Assembly (NCBI GenBank): GCA_036936605.1 | Contig: JAUPFV010000001.1 | Span: 169,904,643-169,968,642 of the forward strand | DNA: 64,000 nt | Origin: Limnanthes douglasii subsp. nivea | Taxonomy: Eukaryota; Streptophyta; Magnoliopsida; Brassicales; Limnanthaceae | Reading direction: 5' to 3' | Part shown: piece by piece, positions 46,501 through 58,496 of the stretch | How the letters are laid out: every line of letters starts with the position of its first letter | How positions within the stretch are numbered: the first letter of the stretch is position 1 | The notes under the pieces: generated by a model | Databases searched by the model: none | The model's input: only the letters and a program-made list of their open reading frames with translations | What the model was told of the DNA's origin: nothing | Translations under genes and position numbers: made by a program

Positions 46501-47459
46501 TAATTTTTTTTTTGATAACTTAAAAAACCAAACCTTGTATTAGTAAGTCATAATGGAAATTGAAATACATAAACTAGTTAATATACCTAGTATTGAGTAG
46601 TTAATTTAGGTTTACTAAACTATTTACTACATTTGTTACATTGATTATGTTGATGAAGCAAAGTTTTTTGTATCCTTTATTTTGCCATTGTTGTTATTGA
46701 AGATGACACCAATTTCTGCGTCAATCCAAGTTTGTGTTCTAATGTACACCTCTTATGTTGGCATATATCAATCACTGAGAAATTTCATAATCCAAGCCAT
46801 AGATGTGTTGAAGTCTTGTTATTGCTGCGTCAAAAACCTATACTAAGAGGAAAAGGTAGTAGGTTAAGTTTTCCAGACCTGCTTAAATATGTTAGTAGGA
46901 AGACATAATTTATGTCTAATGTTTGAACAAAGATAAATATTAAATTTAATTGTTATATCTCATTTATCCTATATTTAATCCTTAAAAGAATAAGAAAGCC
47001 CTAGGTTTAGTAGAAGCCTCATTTAAGGTTATATTATTGTTGAAGTTTTATTTTAGACTAAATTTTGTAAGCCAATCTGTTGTAAAATTAGGTTTTTTCT
47101 AAATCAGACTCATAGACATGAAAGAGTTTATAATATTATGATAACAAATATAATATAAAATAAATACCATGGTATACTTCCACAACCATTATCTAGTGAA
47201 TCAAATAATATTTCTTAGTCTATATAATAGCAAACCATCTAGTAATATTCTCAATTATGGTATGATGGCAGATTGTTTCCTATATAGTCTACAACCCGAA
47301 GCTAACACCATACCATTTTCATTCCTAACTAAGAAGCCACCACTAGATTATTTATTAAAAGAACATGCTCCATAAGTGTTTAGTTTGAGGCGGGTTCCTA
47401 CGGGTGGATGCCATTTGACGTGAAGGGAAGTTCTTTTATTGTTAGTGTGATTATAGGAT
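46501..47459 (-). other. Probable 3' region of the minus-strand LINE
   Basis: A T-run at about 46502-46514 (plus view) could be the LINE poly(A) tail. A weak minus-strand reading near 46690-46750 (WIDAEIGVIFNNNNGKI) is reminiscent of the RNase H domain some plant LINEs carry. No other signal. Confidence 0.35.
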
Positions 47460-50400
47460 TTTAGTTGTTTAGATTTTTGAATTTTTTTGCCCCAAATTTC
47501 TTTGTTAGCAGGTTAGAGCAATCTAGTTTGAAAATCACGTGTATAATTTTATTTCTCATGTCTTGAAAAGATATAGATATGTTATTGTATTTGATTATAT
47601 TTTTTATATTCCAAATGTTCCAACTGAAAATAGATGGGATGATTTCCTTATTTGTTGATGTAAACCAAATGCTTATAAGATGTGGGAATGTTATATGATT
47701 TTCAATATATTGACCAAAAAAACTAGAGAAGTCTTCCAAACTTCAAAAATTGTTTGACATTTAACAAAAAAGGTGATCTATTGATTCTATGTTGTTACGA
47801 AATTGAATATTTGAGGCACGAACAAAGTTTTTTTTTTAAGAACTATGTCCACATATATACCCCATTTGAGAATTCTCCAAATAGTAAAGAACACTTCTTT
47901 GGAGAAATAGAATTCTAAATCTTCTTTTATATATTGTTTAAGGGATCTTTTGTGTTCAATGTTTTAAAGGTATCTTTAAAAATAAATTGGCTTGGATGGG
48001 TTGAATTCTATATAAGATTATATGGTTTATCTACATGCAATATAAACTTTGTTATCCTACTAGTATCAGTTGTAGTAACATTATCTCCGAGTTTGTTTAA
48101 GTTCCATCCATTGTTATTCCAAAATGAAGTGTGACACCATCTTTGAAGACAAAAATAACAATTACCATTGCCTATTTGTAAGAAAATTAAAGGTTCAACC
48201 TTCATCCTAAAGGTTCAACCTTCATCCTATTTGAAGACAACCTTTATCTACTGTCTTATAGCCTTTTTTTTATTCTGTTGATTTGTAAAAGGTGCTGATT
48301 TGGAAAATAGATAGAGTGAATTAGTTTGGCGCAAATATTTTGATGGTTTCTGAATATAAACAATAGTTTACATGAATAGGTATTTTGTATATATCAGTTA
48401 AGTTCCAGAGTTAAGGCGATATTATTCATATGATTTACACAAGTTGAGCCAATATGTCCAAAGCTTCATATTTTTTCCTTCGTTTGATCCCCAAAGGAAT
48501 TTATTTAATTTTTTTTCTTATCAATTAAACTTTGGGAATCCAGTAATATTGGATGTAGTATGAAGGGATGGTCATTAATACAGATTGTATTATGACCATC
48601 CTTCCACCAAAAGAAAGATTTAAACAGTCCTAATCTAAGATTTTTTTGTGAGTTTATAAATAATATCATCAAAGTGACTTATTCTGTTACTTGGATGAAT
48701 ATTGATTCCTAAGTATTTGATGGGTATGTTAGAATTACTAAAGTTAGTGATGATATGGGTTAATTTTATCATAGACCTGCCCATATTTTTAGGAATGATG
48801 AATTTGGACTTGGTTATACAGTTTTTTTTGCCTGAATTCTTTTGATAATGTTTAAGAAATTCCCATATTTGTTTAAAGTTGTTTAATGATCCATTCATAA
48901 AGATTAGAATGTTGTTATCATAGGCTAAGAATGAAATATGAATGGTTGATCTAGAATGGTAATGCGTTGATAGATTTTCATAGAATAGGTTTTGATCCTC
49001 TAGTAAAGAAGTCTTCTGCAATTATAAAGAAGCTGGATGACAGTGGGTCACCGTGCCTCACTCCATTAGAGGAGCTAAAATATACATACATAGATCTATT
49101 AACAATAACAGAGAAATGTGAGTGAATTAAACTTTGGTTTATAAGATTAATGGATATTATGTTGAAGCCAAGGCTAGTTAAGGTTTGAAGTAAGAAGTTA
49201 TTTCAGAGATTGTCAAAGGCTTTGTCTATGTCTAGTTTATAAATAAGGTTGTGTCCTCTCGTTTGTTTGTCTAAATCATGAATTAACTCATGAGAATTTA
49301 ATATATGTTCATTAATATTCATATAGGTAAGAAAACCTACTTGTTCATCGCATATGATTTTATGGAGGATACGAGTCAATCTGTTGTTTATTAGTTTATA
49401 GATGATTATGTTGAGCCTAAAGCCACTCCAAGTTTTGGGTGATTCTTTTTGGGGAATCAAGAAAAAAAAGGTAGAATAGATACCTATTAGGGCTGTATTT
49501 CCATTGAATAAGTCTGTAATGGAATTAGTGGGCCTTTGTTTTATTATTCCCAATAAATTATATAAATTTTGATATTAAAGCCATCAACTCCAACCAGATT
49601 GTTAGGGATCAGAGATTGAATGACTTTGAAAATTTCTTCTTCAGATGAGAGGAGGAGGCTGTAAGGAAAAGGTTTTCTTCATCAAAAAATTAGGTTTAGA
49701 ATGATGTTTGAAAAAATAGAGTTGGTTGGAGAAACGGGTTAAGAATTTAAAACTTCTTTAAAGTAATTAACTACAAGATTGCCTAATGTATCTTGGTGAT
49801 CAATCCATGTATTGTTATGTCAGGTCCATCAATTTTATTTTTAATTCTTCATTTCTTGACAAAGTTATGGAAACAACAGGTATTCATGTCACCATTTTTA
49901 GTCCAAGAAATAACAGTTTTTTGTTCCCAATAGGCTTATTATTTTGCTAATAAATTTAAGTGTTTTGATTTTGCATTTGAAAGGTTTATTCTGTCTTTAG
50001 TTAATTTAGAGGTTTGAAATAAAATTTCATGGTGTTTAGTTTCTTCTTCAGAGTTAGCTAAGTTGTAAACATATTTCCAAAAGTATCCTGACTCCATTAT
50101 TTTAACGTTTGCTTTAGTCTTTTAAGCTTGGACCAAACGCATTGTACGAACTGTGGATAGAAAGACCACATGTTGAGAAATTTAAAGTTAGGGTTAGGTT
50201 TGTTTGTGTTGTTAGAGATTGTTAAACACAATGATAAATGATCTGAGCCAATTCTGGTCAGATACTTCACCATTGTGACATCAAAATAATTTCTCCACGA
50301 GGCATTATATAAAGCTCTATCTAATATTTTCCAAAATTTATTGTTGCTCCAAGTGTATTTTGAGCATGAGAATCCAGTATCTTCGAGGTGGCAGTCCACA

Positions 50401-50870
50401 ATAGTGTCATTGAAGTCATTAATGCTATGTTGGTACAATGATCAAAATGATAGTTGTTAATTATTTTAAGATATGACTTTGAAATTACCTAACACTAACC
50501 ACTATCGGTTAGTGTTAGATATATCTTTTAATGTTTTCCAGAGATCAAATCTTAAAGTTCTAATGCATTTACCGTAAATAGTTGAGAATAGAACTATATG
50601 TTAACCATTGGATGATTAACATAGAGGTGAAGGATTTGTTCATTATAAATTAAGGGGTCACATGGAAAGATTCCTTCCAAAGAACCCAAATTTTATTGTT
50701 GTTTTAGCCCAACCAGAGTAAATTTTTAAGGTTTATTGATTTGAGGAAGTCTGTTAGAATTCATCATAGGCTCTTGAAGAGCTATGAAATTATTATTTTC
50801 AGACTTGATAATATATTTTATCCTTTTAATAGTTACCATGCTTCATATTCCCATAATATTCAAGTTTAGA
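47460..50870 (-). pseudogene. L1-type LINE ORF2 (endonuclease, reverse transcriptase, zf-RVT)
   Basis: Minus strand. ORF2 starts at about 50860 with MTPKVLNLNIMG and, near 50790, the NNNFIALQEP block, the typical endonuclease N-terminus. The endonuclease end is open at 50097-50438: CKYTWSN, then LDRALYN, then RIGSDHLSLCL. The linker runs to about 49640. RT blocks lie at 49203-49553 (FFFLIPQKESPKTW; DEQVGFLTY, diverged; YKLDIDKAFDNL) and 48635-49021 (SFLAYDNNILIF, where the catalytic FADD is changed to AYDN; SGKKNCITKSKF; IKYLGINIH). At 48008-48205 a FLQIGNGNCYF block and at 47461-47739 a Trp-containing tail correspond to the zf-RVT end. The mutated catalytic box and frameshifts make it inactive. 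Confidence 0.88.
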
Positions 50871-52400
50871 ACTTTTGGAGTCATTTTAATGCTGCAGTAG
50901 AAGATCTAGTTAAAACCTTCCTAGAACAATTCAATTTTGTTTTTTATTTGAATGAGTCTATCTTTTTTTACTACAGGGGGAGTCTCTGGTATGTCCTCAG
51001 CTAGAAAATGAATAGCTAATTTTTTATATTTCAAATTATTCGCTTTCGGTAGATTTGGTGCGTTTTGGTGATAAATGTTTCTTGTTTCCAAAATAGAGTT
51101 TAAGGGCTCAGATTATGACTATAAATTTTCATACTCATTGAGAGAGTAAAACATGTTACTAGTCCTTATAATATGTAGTTCCTTTATAATTTCTCCATTG
51201 ATTATGTTTGAATCATTATATAGTTCTATCCCTTTATTAACATTGTCATTTTCTGCAGGAATAGAGTTGTTAGCTTTGCTAACAAGCTCTGTAGTTTCTT
51301 TTTGGGGATTTGATTCTTAGTTATTTAGACTAACATGATTTGAATATTTTGTTGGATCATTTTTAAATTTATCGGACTTTTTAGAAAAGTTAACAAGATC
51401 TAGATTTTTTTTTGATGAAAGCTTTCCAGGTTAATATCATTAACTAATTCTGATGATTCATTAGATTTTGGAGATTGAACAATTATGGATTTTATTTTTG
51501 ATTTTGGTTTTGGTAACGAGTTTGAATCTTTATGTTTATCATTTTCAGCCTTAGACTTTTTTGGATTGATTGTTTGAACAAGGTTTATAGAGGTCTTCTT
51601 ACATGCATTTAGATTGTGGCCTAAGTGATTGCAATTGGTACAATATGAAGGTATGTCACAGTAGTGAATATATTGTCAAGACCCATCCTTTGTACCAAAT
51701 TGGATCCATGGCGTTTTAGGAAAGGATGTGGAGATATCAATATCCATCCACGCACATGAATTGTTGAATATGGCCAATTAAGACAAGGACCCAAATGTGA
51801 AAAGGCCTACCGATGGTTCCTGATATATGTACAATAGTATCATAATTGTACATATGTTCAGGTAGGTTTAGGTGTTACAAGACATTCAATCTTTGGATTG
51901 AATCTCGGGTACAATTTTAGTAAGCGTAACAAATATTGGTCAAAAGACCAGACATTTCTCTTCAAGTTTTTTTAAACATCAACTATTATGTAAAATTCAA
52001 TAAAAAAGTGTATGTAGTCCCATTTGGAGACACGTATGAGGCCAGTGAATTTAAAATTATCTAAAAAAAATTGAACATGTTCTAATGTAGGTTTTGGAAA
52101 GGAAAATTTTGCAATAATTGTAAATTTAGATAAAGATAGGAGATTGGACTTATCCGATTCTTGAAAAAAGATTGCTTTACAATTGCCAATTTCTTGTGTC
52201 TGTACTGCTTAATTCTTGAATCCAATGCCGATGTCCTTCATATCATCTCTGAAAATCTTGTCGCTCGATGAATGTCCTTTGCTCCAAGGATTGGTGGAAG
52301 GTTGTGTAAATTTAGGTTCAAAGACAGGGTTGTTGAAAATTTATTTTGGTGGCGATGTAGCTTGAGATCTTAACTCATTTCTATATGGAAGGCGAAGGAA
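50871..52400 (-). pseudogene. LINE ORF1 with DUF4283-like region and CCHC knuckle
   Basis: Minus strand upstream of ORF2. At about 51900-52130 the reading KFSFPKPTLEHVQFFLDNF and, slightly further, FDQYLLRLLKLYPRFNPKIE match the DUF4283 region found in ORF1 of plant LINEs. Near 51770-51840 there is an IVHISGTIGRPF segment. Near 51625-51668 comes a zinc knuckle (CTNCNHLGHNLNAC, C-X2-C-X4-H-X4-C). A Ser/Lys-rich tail follows before ORF2. ORF1 proteins bind the element RNA. Several stops are present, many at possible former CAA codons. Confidence 0.78.
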
Positions 52401-52784
52401 CTGAGTTTCATAAGAGGATGCTTGAACTTTTAGAGAATGGGTTTTTGTTTATGCGGCTTTTCGACTGTAGATTTGTCGAGTATTTAAGATTTGTTGATGC
52501 ATTTAGGATAAGTCTGAAAAGAAAATGGTCAATTAGTGTTTGACCTTTTTGTTGGATTTTTTAGTGTAACGCTTCATTCCGATCAAACAATTTTTTTTGT
52601 ATAATTTTGATAACTTAATTAAAAATATAGTAATTTAGGACTGATTATATAAACTTTGGAATTTGTTCATTTTTCATTTTATTATATAATTAGATTGTTA
52701 ATTAAAATTATAATAATTTAAAATTTATTATATAATATTAGTAGACTTTTTTTTCCATCTCGTATATTATATATCTTACATCAC
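52401..52784. other. LINE 5' flank and AT-rich DNA
   Basis: No coding signal; the LINE 5' end probably falls around 52500-52560. Confidence 0.4.
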
Positions 52785-52941
52785 ACAAGTACTTTAATCT
52801 AGATTTCATGTAAAAGTATACTTTACAATGTTGATGAGACAAGTACTTTGGTCTAGATTTCATGTAAAAATATACTTTACAATGTTTATGAGACAAGTAC
52901 TTTAGTCTAGATCTCATGTGAAAATATATTTTATAATGTTA
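52785..52941. repeat. 54-bp tandem repeat, about 2.9 copies
   Basis: Units start at 52785, 52839 and 52893 with ACAAGTACTTT..TCTAGAT and end ATGTT.ATGAG. Copies differ by a few bases. Confidence 0.93.
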
Positions 52942-54869
52942 GAAAACACCAAATCAAAACAAAACGTCAATTTCTATTTCAAAACCAGAATATATCTGGA
53001 AAATGATTAGATTAAAATTAATAACAGAAAATGATTATTACCTAAAACTATGTCTAATATTTTTAATTACGAATTTGTACAGAAATGATTTTGTACATTT
53101 TAACGTTTAAAACATATGTATGTATTTTATTTTTACTTCCAATATTAATACGTTCCAATAATCAAACTCTAAATCAAACTACCTTATAACTATATAGAAA
53201 ATATTGATAGGATTATATTTTTATTTTAATTAGGTTCTATAATTCTTTTAAATAATATACTTATATAAGGGGTGATGTACTCAAAAGACTATTTACAAAT
53301 CTATTATTGAACACCATTAAAACAATTATCAAAATATGTATTCTATAATATGTTTTTTATATAAAATCATAAAAAAAAATACAAACTTTTTTGAAGGTCT
53401 TCTAAACGTTAAATCGGAAAATAATAATTTAAAAATACCATTGATATTTGTTTTTTAATACGAACAAAACTAGATCAATTTATGATAATTTTTAAAAAAA
53501 CTTTCGCGAGCCTAATTAAAACTAGTTTCGTAATTAATTTTTTGGTCCCACATCTATCTAATTTTTTTTACAATGTATCGCATTTATCTATTTGTTTTAC
53601 AAAATCATGTTTCTATCATGTCATGATCTATCAAGGCTTAACTATTTATATAATAGTTTAACAATCTCACATCGATCATTTGTCCCGCATTTATCATCTA
53701 AAAACTATATTAGATATATTTAATCTTTCATGAAAATTTTAAAGAAAAATACTAGAGATATATTCACTCTCTAATGAAAATCTCAAAAATATTCAGTTTT
53801 TAATCAATATGTTAGAGCTATATTCACTATTTAATGAAAATTGTAAAACTATTCAGTTTTCAATCTAAATGATTGAGATGTATTAAGTCTTTAATGAAAT
53901 TATTTAAATTTTAGACTCGTTAACTGGTCCCGCACGTATCTAAAACTATTTTACAATATCATGCGTCTAGCACTGCCCCGTATCTATCATGTCTTGCATT
54001 TCTCACAGGTCCCGCATCAATCTATTTTTTTACAATGTATCGCATCTATCACTAGTCTCACATCTATCATATAAAAAGTATTTTACATTGATCTAGCACA
54101 TGTCAAAGCTAGATGATGTATGCTAGAGATTGTTAAAAAAATTGCAAACCAAAAAAGAAGTATAGAAGAAGATATCAGATCTTTAATGAAAATGATAAAG
54201 ATATATTCAGTGTTTAGCAAACAAAAATACTAGATATTTATTCACTATTTAATGAAAATCGCAAACCCAAATACTAGAAATATATTCACTATTTAGTGAA
54301 AATTACAAAACAAATCTAGTTTTAATGAAAATGTTAGAAATAAATAAAAATTGCAAGTATATTCAGTTTTTTATGAAAGTATTAGAGATATATATTCACC
54401 AATTAATGAAAATCGCAAAAAATATTTAACTCGTATATATCAGATAGGGATATTTAACTAGATAATAGATGAGAGACATTGTAAAAATAATAATGAAAAT
54501 GATAGGGATATATTAGATAGAAAAATACTAGAGATATATTAACTCTTTAATGATAACTACAAACAAAAATACTATAGATATATTCACTATTTCATGAAAA
54601 TGGTAAGTATATTCATTTTAATAAAAATGTCAGAAATATACTCACTATTTTATAGAAATCACAAAAATATTAAGTTTTTAATGGAAAAATAAAGAAGTCT
54701 CTCATGTAATAATTACTGATGTCTTGAAAATAAAGGTAGTAAGTGGATAATAATTTGATTTTTGGGTCATAATCGGTATTTCACCCTTATATAAATTTAT
54801 ATAACCATTTTATGTGTATCTTTTATTATTTGTATATATATATTAATCATTATATTTTGGGAAAATGCA
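52942..54869. repeat. AT-rich DNA with degenerate interspersed short repeats and a family A arm
   Basis: At 53430-53520 the segment TACGAACAAAACTAGATC..TTTATGATAATTTTT matches the left arm of the family A foldback elements. From about 53550 to 54700 words such as TATATTCACT.TTTAATGAAAAT and TCCCGCATCTATC recur at irregular spacing, more than a dozen times. No matching right arm was found before 54870. Confidence 0.6.
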
Positions 54870-56120
54870 AGCAAAGATATCAAATACTTACTTTTACTAC
54901 GATTTAGTACGTCAAGTATCACTATTACGTATCTAAAACTCACCTTATGTACTTAACTCAAACTTGATACTTAATTTTCTAATACTACCTCAAATACTCA
55001 TGTTTTATCACCATCCACCTAACCATCTTCTTCTTTTTTGAACCAAAACTTGTCATTCTTACTTTATTTTTTAAAAATTTATATCTTTCAAACCATATCA
55101 AGAATTGGTTTTTGAAAGTACCATCAGTTTTGATTTTTTAAACGAACAAAACTAAATCTATGGATGATATTTTTTGGATTGTTTTTGCAAAACCCGGTAA
55201 CCCTAGTCTCACATTATATTTTGTGGTCTCGCATCTTTTATTTCCTTTTGTCATGGTGCCGTATGCTATAATAGAGAGATACGAGACCAGACATGATGTA
55301 ATTGAGAGATACGTGACTAGACATGATGAAATAGAAAGATCATACATGATGGAAGTGGAGAGATCGAGAATTATTAAATCATGCTAGACCAAGTAAGTGG
55401 AGAGGCCATTTTTGATAAAGTGAACAGACAAAACATTATTTAATCATGCGAGACGACATGTGATGGAAGTGGAGAGACCATGCATATAAAAGTTGAGAGA
55501 TTATGAAATATTAAATCATGAGAGACGACACATGATGGAAGTGGAGAGACCATGCATATAAAAGTTGAGAGATTATGAAATATTAAATCATGAGAGACCA
55601 TACATAATGAAATTAGAGAGAATATACATGAGAGAATGGAGAGACCATATGTTATTAAATTATACGAGACCATGCATGATGCAAGTGGATAGACCAAACA
55701 TGATGGTAGTGGAAAAACCCAAAATGATAAAATAGAGACACAATGTAATATTTAATCATGCGAGACCATGCATGATGTAAGTGGAGAGATGAGTCATGAT
55801 GTAAGTGGAGAGATGAGTCATGATGAAGTGGAGATATGTGAGACATGTATTGCATGATGATAAAGATGGAAGATGAGATACAAAATTATGGATCTAGTTT
55901 TGTTTGTCTTAAAATAACAAAGCCGATAGTACTATCATTTTTTTTGCCGAGCTCTTGTTTGAAAGATACAGACTTTGAAAAAAAAAGAAGATAAAGTTTG
56001 ATTCAAAGAAGAAAAATATGGTTACTTGTAGTTTTTATCTTTGGTCTAAATACCTATTGGTAGTAGTTTACCAATTTCGGATATTAAGTGGTAATGCGAA
56101 ACTTGATAGAGTATCTAGGG
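54870..56120. mobile_element. Foldback element, family A copy 2, with internal arrays
   Basis: The left arm (about 55000-55185) has AACCATCTTCTTC, ATATCTTTCAAACCAT, GAAAGTACCATCAG and ACGAACAAAACTAAATC. The right arm (about 55880-56030) carries the same landmarks inverted. The outer parts of the arms continue with weaker matching to about 54900 and 56120. The centre (55240-55860) is built of GAGACCATGCATGATG and AAGTGGAGAGAC words. Same family as 6560-7110. No protein is encoded. Confidence 0.65.
55442..55585. repeat. 72-bp tandem duplication within the foldback element
   Basis: Two nearly identical 72-bp units, starts at 55442 and 55514 (AATCATG.GAGACGACA.. to ..GAAATATTA), followed by a partial third. 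Confidence 0.9.
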
Positions 56121-57139
56121 ATAGTTCATCTTATATTCTAACGATATATAAATGATCGATAATTACTTTTATTTATTTATCTTATATAGAAAATAAACCA
56201 ATGTGGCGTAAAAAAAAACTGTAATTTTCTATGACGAATGTTACGACCCGAATTTTTAAAATATTTACCATAATTTTTTTACAAGAAACTACACATGTAC
56301 GCCATGTACTTAATCAATGTTCGTGCCAATGCTTGATTCTTTGTGGTGATAATTCCTAACTTAAAATTGTTTTTTTTTTCAATTAAGTAGTTTATAACAT
56401 CTTATAGTATAATAATACAATGGATTATTATCGTTTACTTTTTCATTTTTATTTGAATAAAAAGATCAAATATGTTTATATTTATAAAAAAAATTCTTTT
56501 GCACAATGGAATGATTTTTTTTTTGTTGATGTTGTAACTTTAGAGTGATAGAATAAATATGAAACCGAAATACTCTAAAAAGTTAGAGAATGAAAAATAT
56601 ATAAGTATTGTTAATATTGTTTAAAAGCGACATTGTTGGATAAATCATTTCTGCAACGAACTGAAAACTATTAATTTTGTTGTTAATCTATTGCAATAAC
56701 TCAATAACCAATTACATCCACATGATTGCTAAGAAAAGTGTTCGCAACGGATCGTAAGTAATTTAAAATTCGTTACAAACATGATCTGAATGAAAACGGC
56801 TTATGTGTGATGAAGTCTATTGTAAATTTATTACAAAATATCACACTAATATTTAGGTGTGTGACTTGAATTATAAATCATAAATTTGTTGCAAATCCGT
56901 TAAAAATTTTACAAATCGATTTTATATCTATTGCAAATCCGCTAGCATTCTCTTAATACCATTTTCGTGAGGATCCGACAATTTGTTTAAAAAACACGAG
57001 GACCCAACAATTTAATCTAAAAAACAAATAAATAAACGATAGAGATGGTTGGATACAGACTAATTTACATATTATTTGGTCTTTGTAAGAGCCACATTTT
57101 TTCTTTACAAATTATGTAGGAACCCAAATAAACCATTGT
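56121..57139. other. AT-rich stretch with a recurring short motif
   Basis: No gene. Between about 56650 and 56945 the words TTGCAAATCCG, GCAACGGATCG and TTTGTTGCAAATCCG recur in both orientations. Confidence 0.45.
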
Positions 57140-57345
57140 TGTTTGATGTTGCAGTTATCCTTTGAATCCATCAACTGATTTTACTTTAAGTGAAAATGCA
57201 TTAGAGCTCTTGTATTTATCATTTCTCCAAGTATAGTTCTCAGGAACTCTTCCATACGCAGGCAACCGTCTTCTAACTAATAATCTCGCAAAAAACGTTA
57301 TCTTTTGCACTCCTCCGAATCTAACGTAAAACCATTTTTTATAAT
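57140..57345 (-). other. Unrecognised coding-like segment (minus)
   Basis: About 60 codons stay open on the minus strand, beginning KWFYVRFGGVQKITFF and going through LPAYGRVPENYTWRND to a TAA. Amino acid composition (aromatic- and Arg-rich, few A/T-driven Lys/Asn/Ile runs at the start) differs from the surrounding noise. It could be one exon of a host gene or part of a plant transposon-associated protein; I recognise no family. Confidence 0.35.
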
Positions 57346-58429
57346 TTAATATTATTCGACAATTATATATATGTTCCTAAACACCTCGGGGGAAATATTT
57401 CATTACAGCAGAGAATGATTACAAATTTTTCTATTGGAACCATAATACAATGTTCATAGAAAATTAAAAGTAAATTTGGCTTTCAAAATATCATGCCTAT
57501 TCGACTTATTCTCTAAGACTTTTGTTTGAGACTTGCTTTAATTTTTGTTTTTCTAATGCATGTATATAATTTAGTTTGATGCTGTGTCTAAAAATGAGTC
57601 TTACGTTTGAACTTCTTGTTACTGCTTACATGGTTCTATTAACAGCAGCGTACTGTACTAAAATTCATTGTTTTTATCACTATATTATACTTTAATAAAG
57701 CCTACCTTCCCACCGAGAATGCCAGAATAATGCATTTGATATAATATATGTTTAAAACTCACGAGAAAAAGTCGTTATTTAGTTAAAATAAAAGCAATAT
57801 AAAACAATTTTTATAACACAATTTTTTTCTTTTATTTCCTTAACAAATTTTTAATGTATTTGAGTAAAAACAATATCTTACAATTACCTATATTATAATA
57901 GTATAAGACCGTCTTATCATTGCTCATATGAGAATAGTTTAAAATTGTCCTTTTTTTTTGGTGAATTTTAAAATTGTCCTTACTCCAGCTGAAACCTATT
58001 TTATATATTTTGTGTCTTGCTTTTAATTTTCTCTATCATAATTATAATAACTTCATACATTTATAAAATTATTAATGATATATTTTTGTGGAAATAAAAT
58101 ATATTAACAATATCAATATTTATAAGCTTAAAAATTAACTCATATAAAATTTTCTTTTAATACGCTAATAGAGTTGTAACACAAATCCTCATTCTATTGA
58201 ACGATGATTTAAAAATATATAAAGACAAATTAAATTTGATATTTAAAAAATTGAAAGCCACTATTTGGTTTAGTTATGTAACTTTTGTATACGATTTAGT
58301 TATTATTTAGGATCCTGTAGATTTTGTTTATAGTTTTCATAACTTGGGTTTGTTTCTTGTCCATTCGTAGATAATTTTGAGTAAAAACTAATGGAAAAGT
58401 AAATTATTTTAATGTAATTAGCTCAAATC

Positions 58430-58496
<67 letters not shown>

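Noticed and set aside
53461..54730. A complete third family A foldback element
   Set aside because: Only the left arm is seen; no inverted right arm before 54870.
55138..55855. Overlapping frames with Ser/His/Val-rich repeats (e.g. SLHLHHDSS)
   Set aside because: They are translations of the tandem GAGACC/GTGGAGAG arrays in the foldback element.
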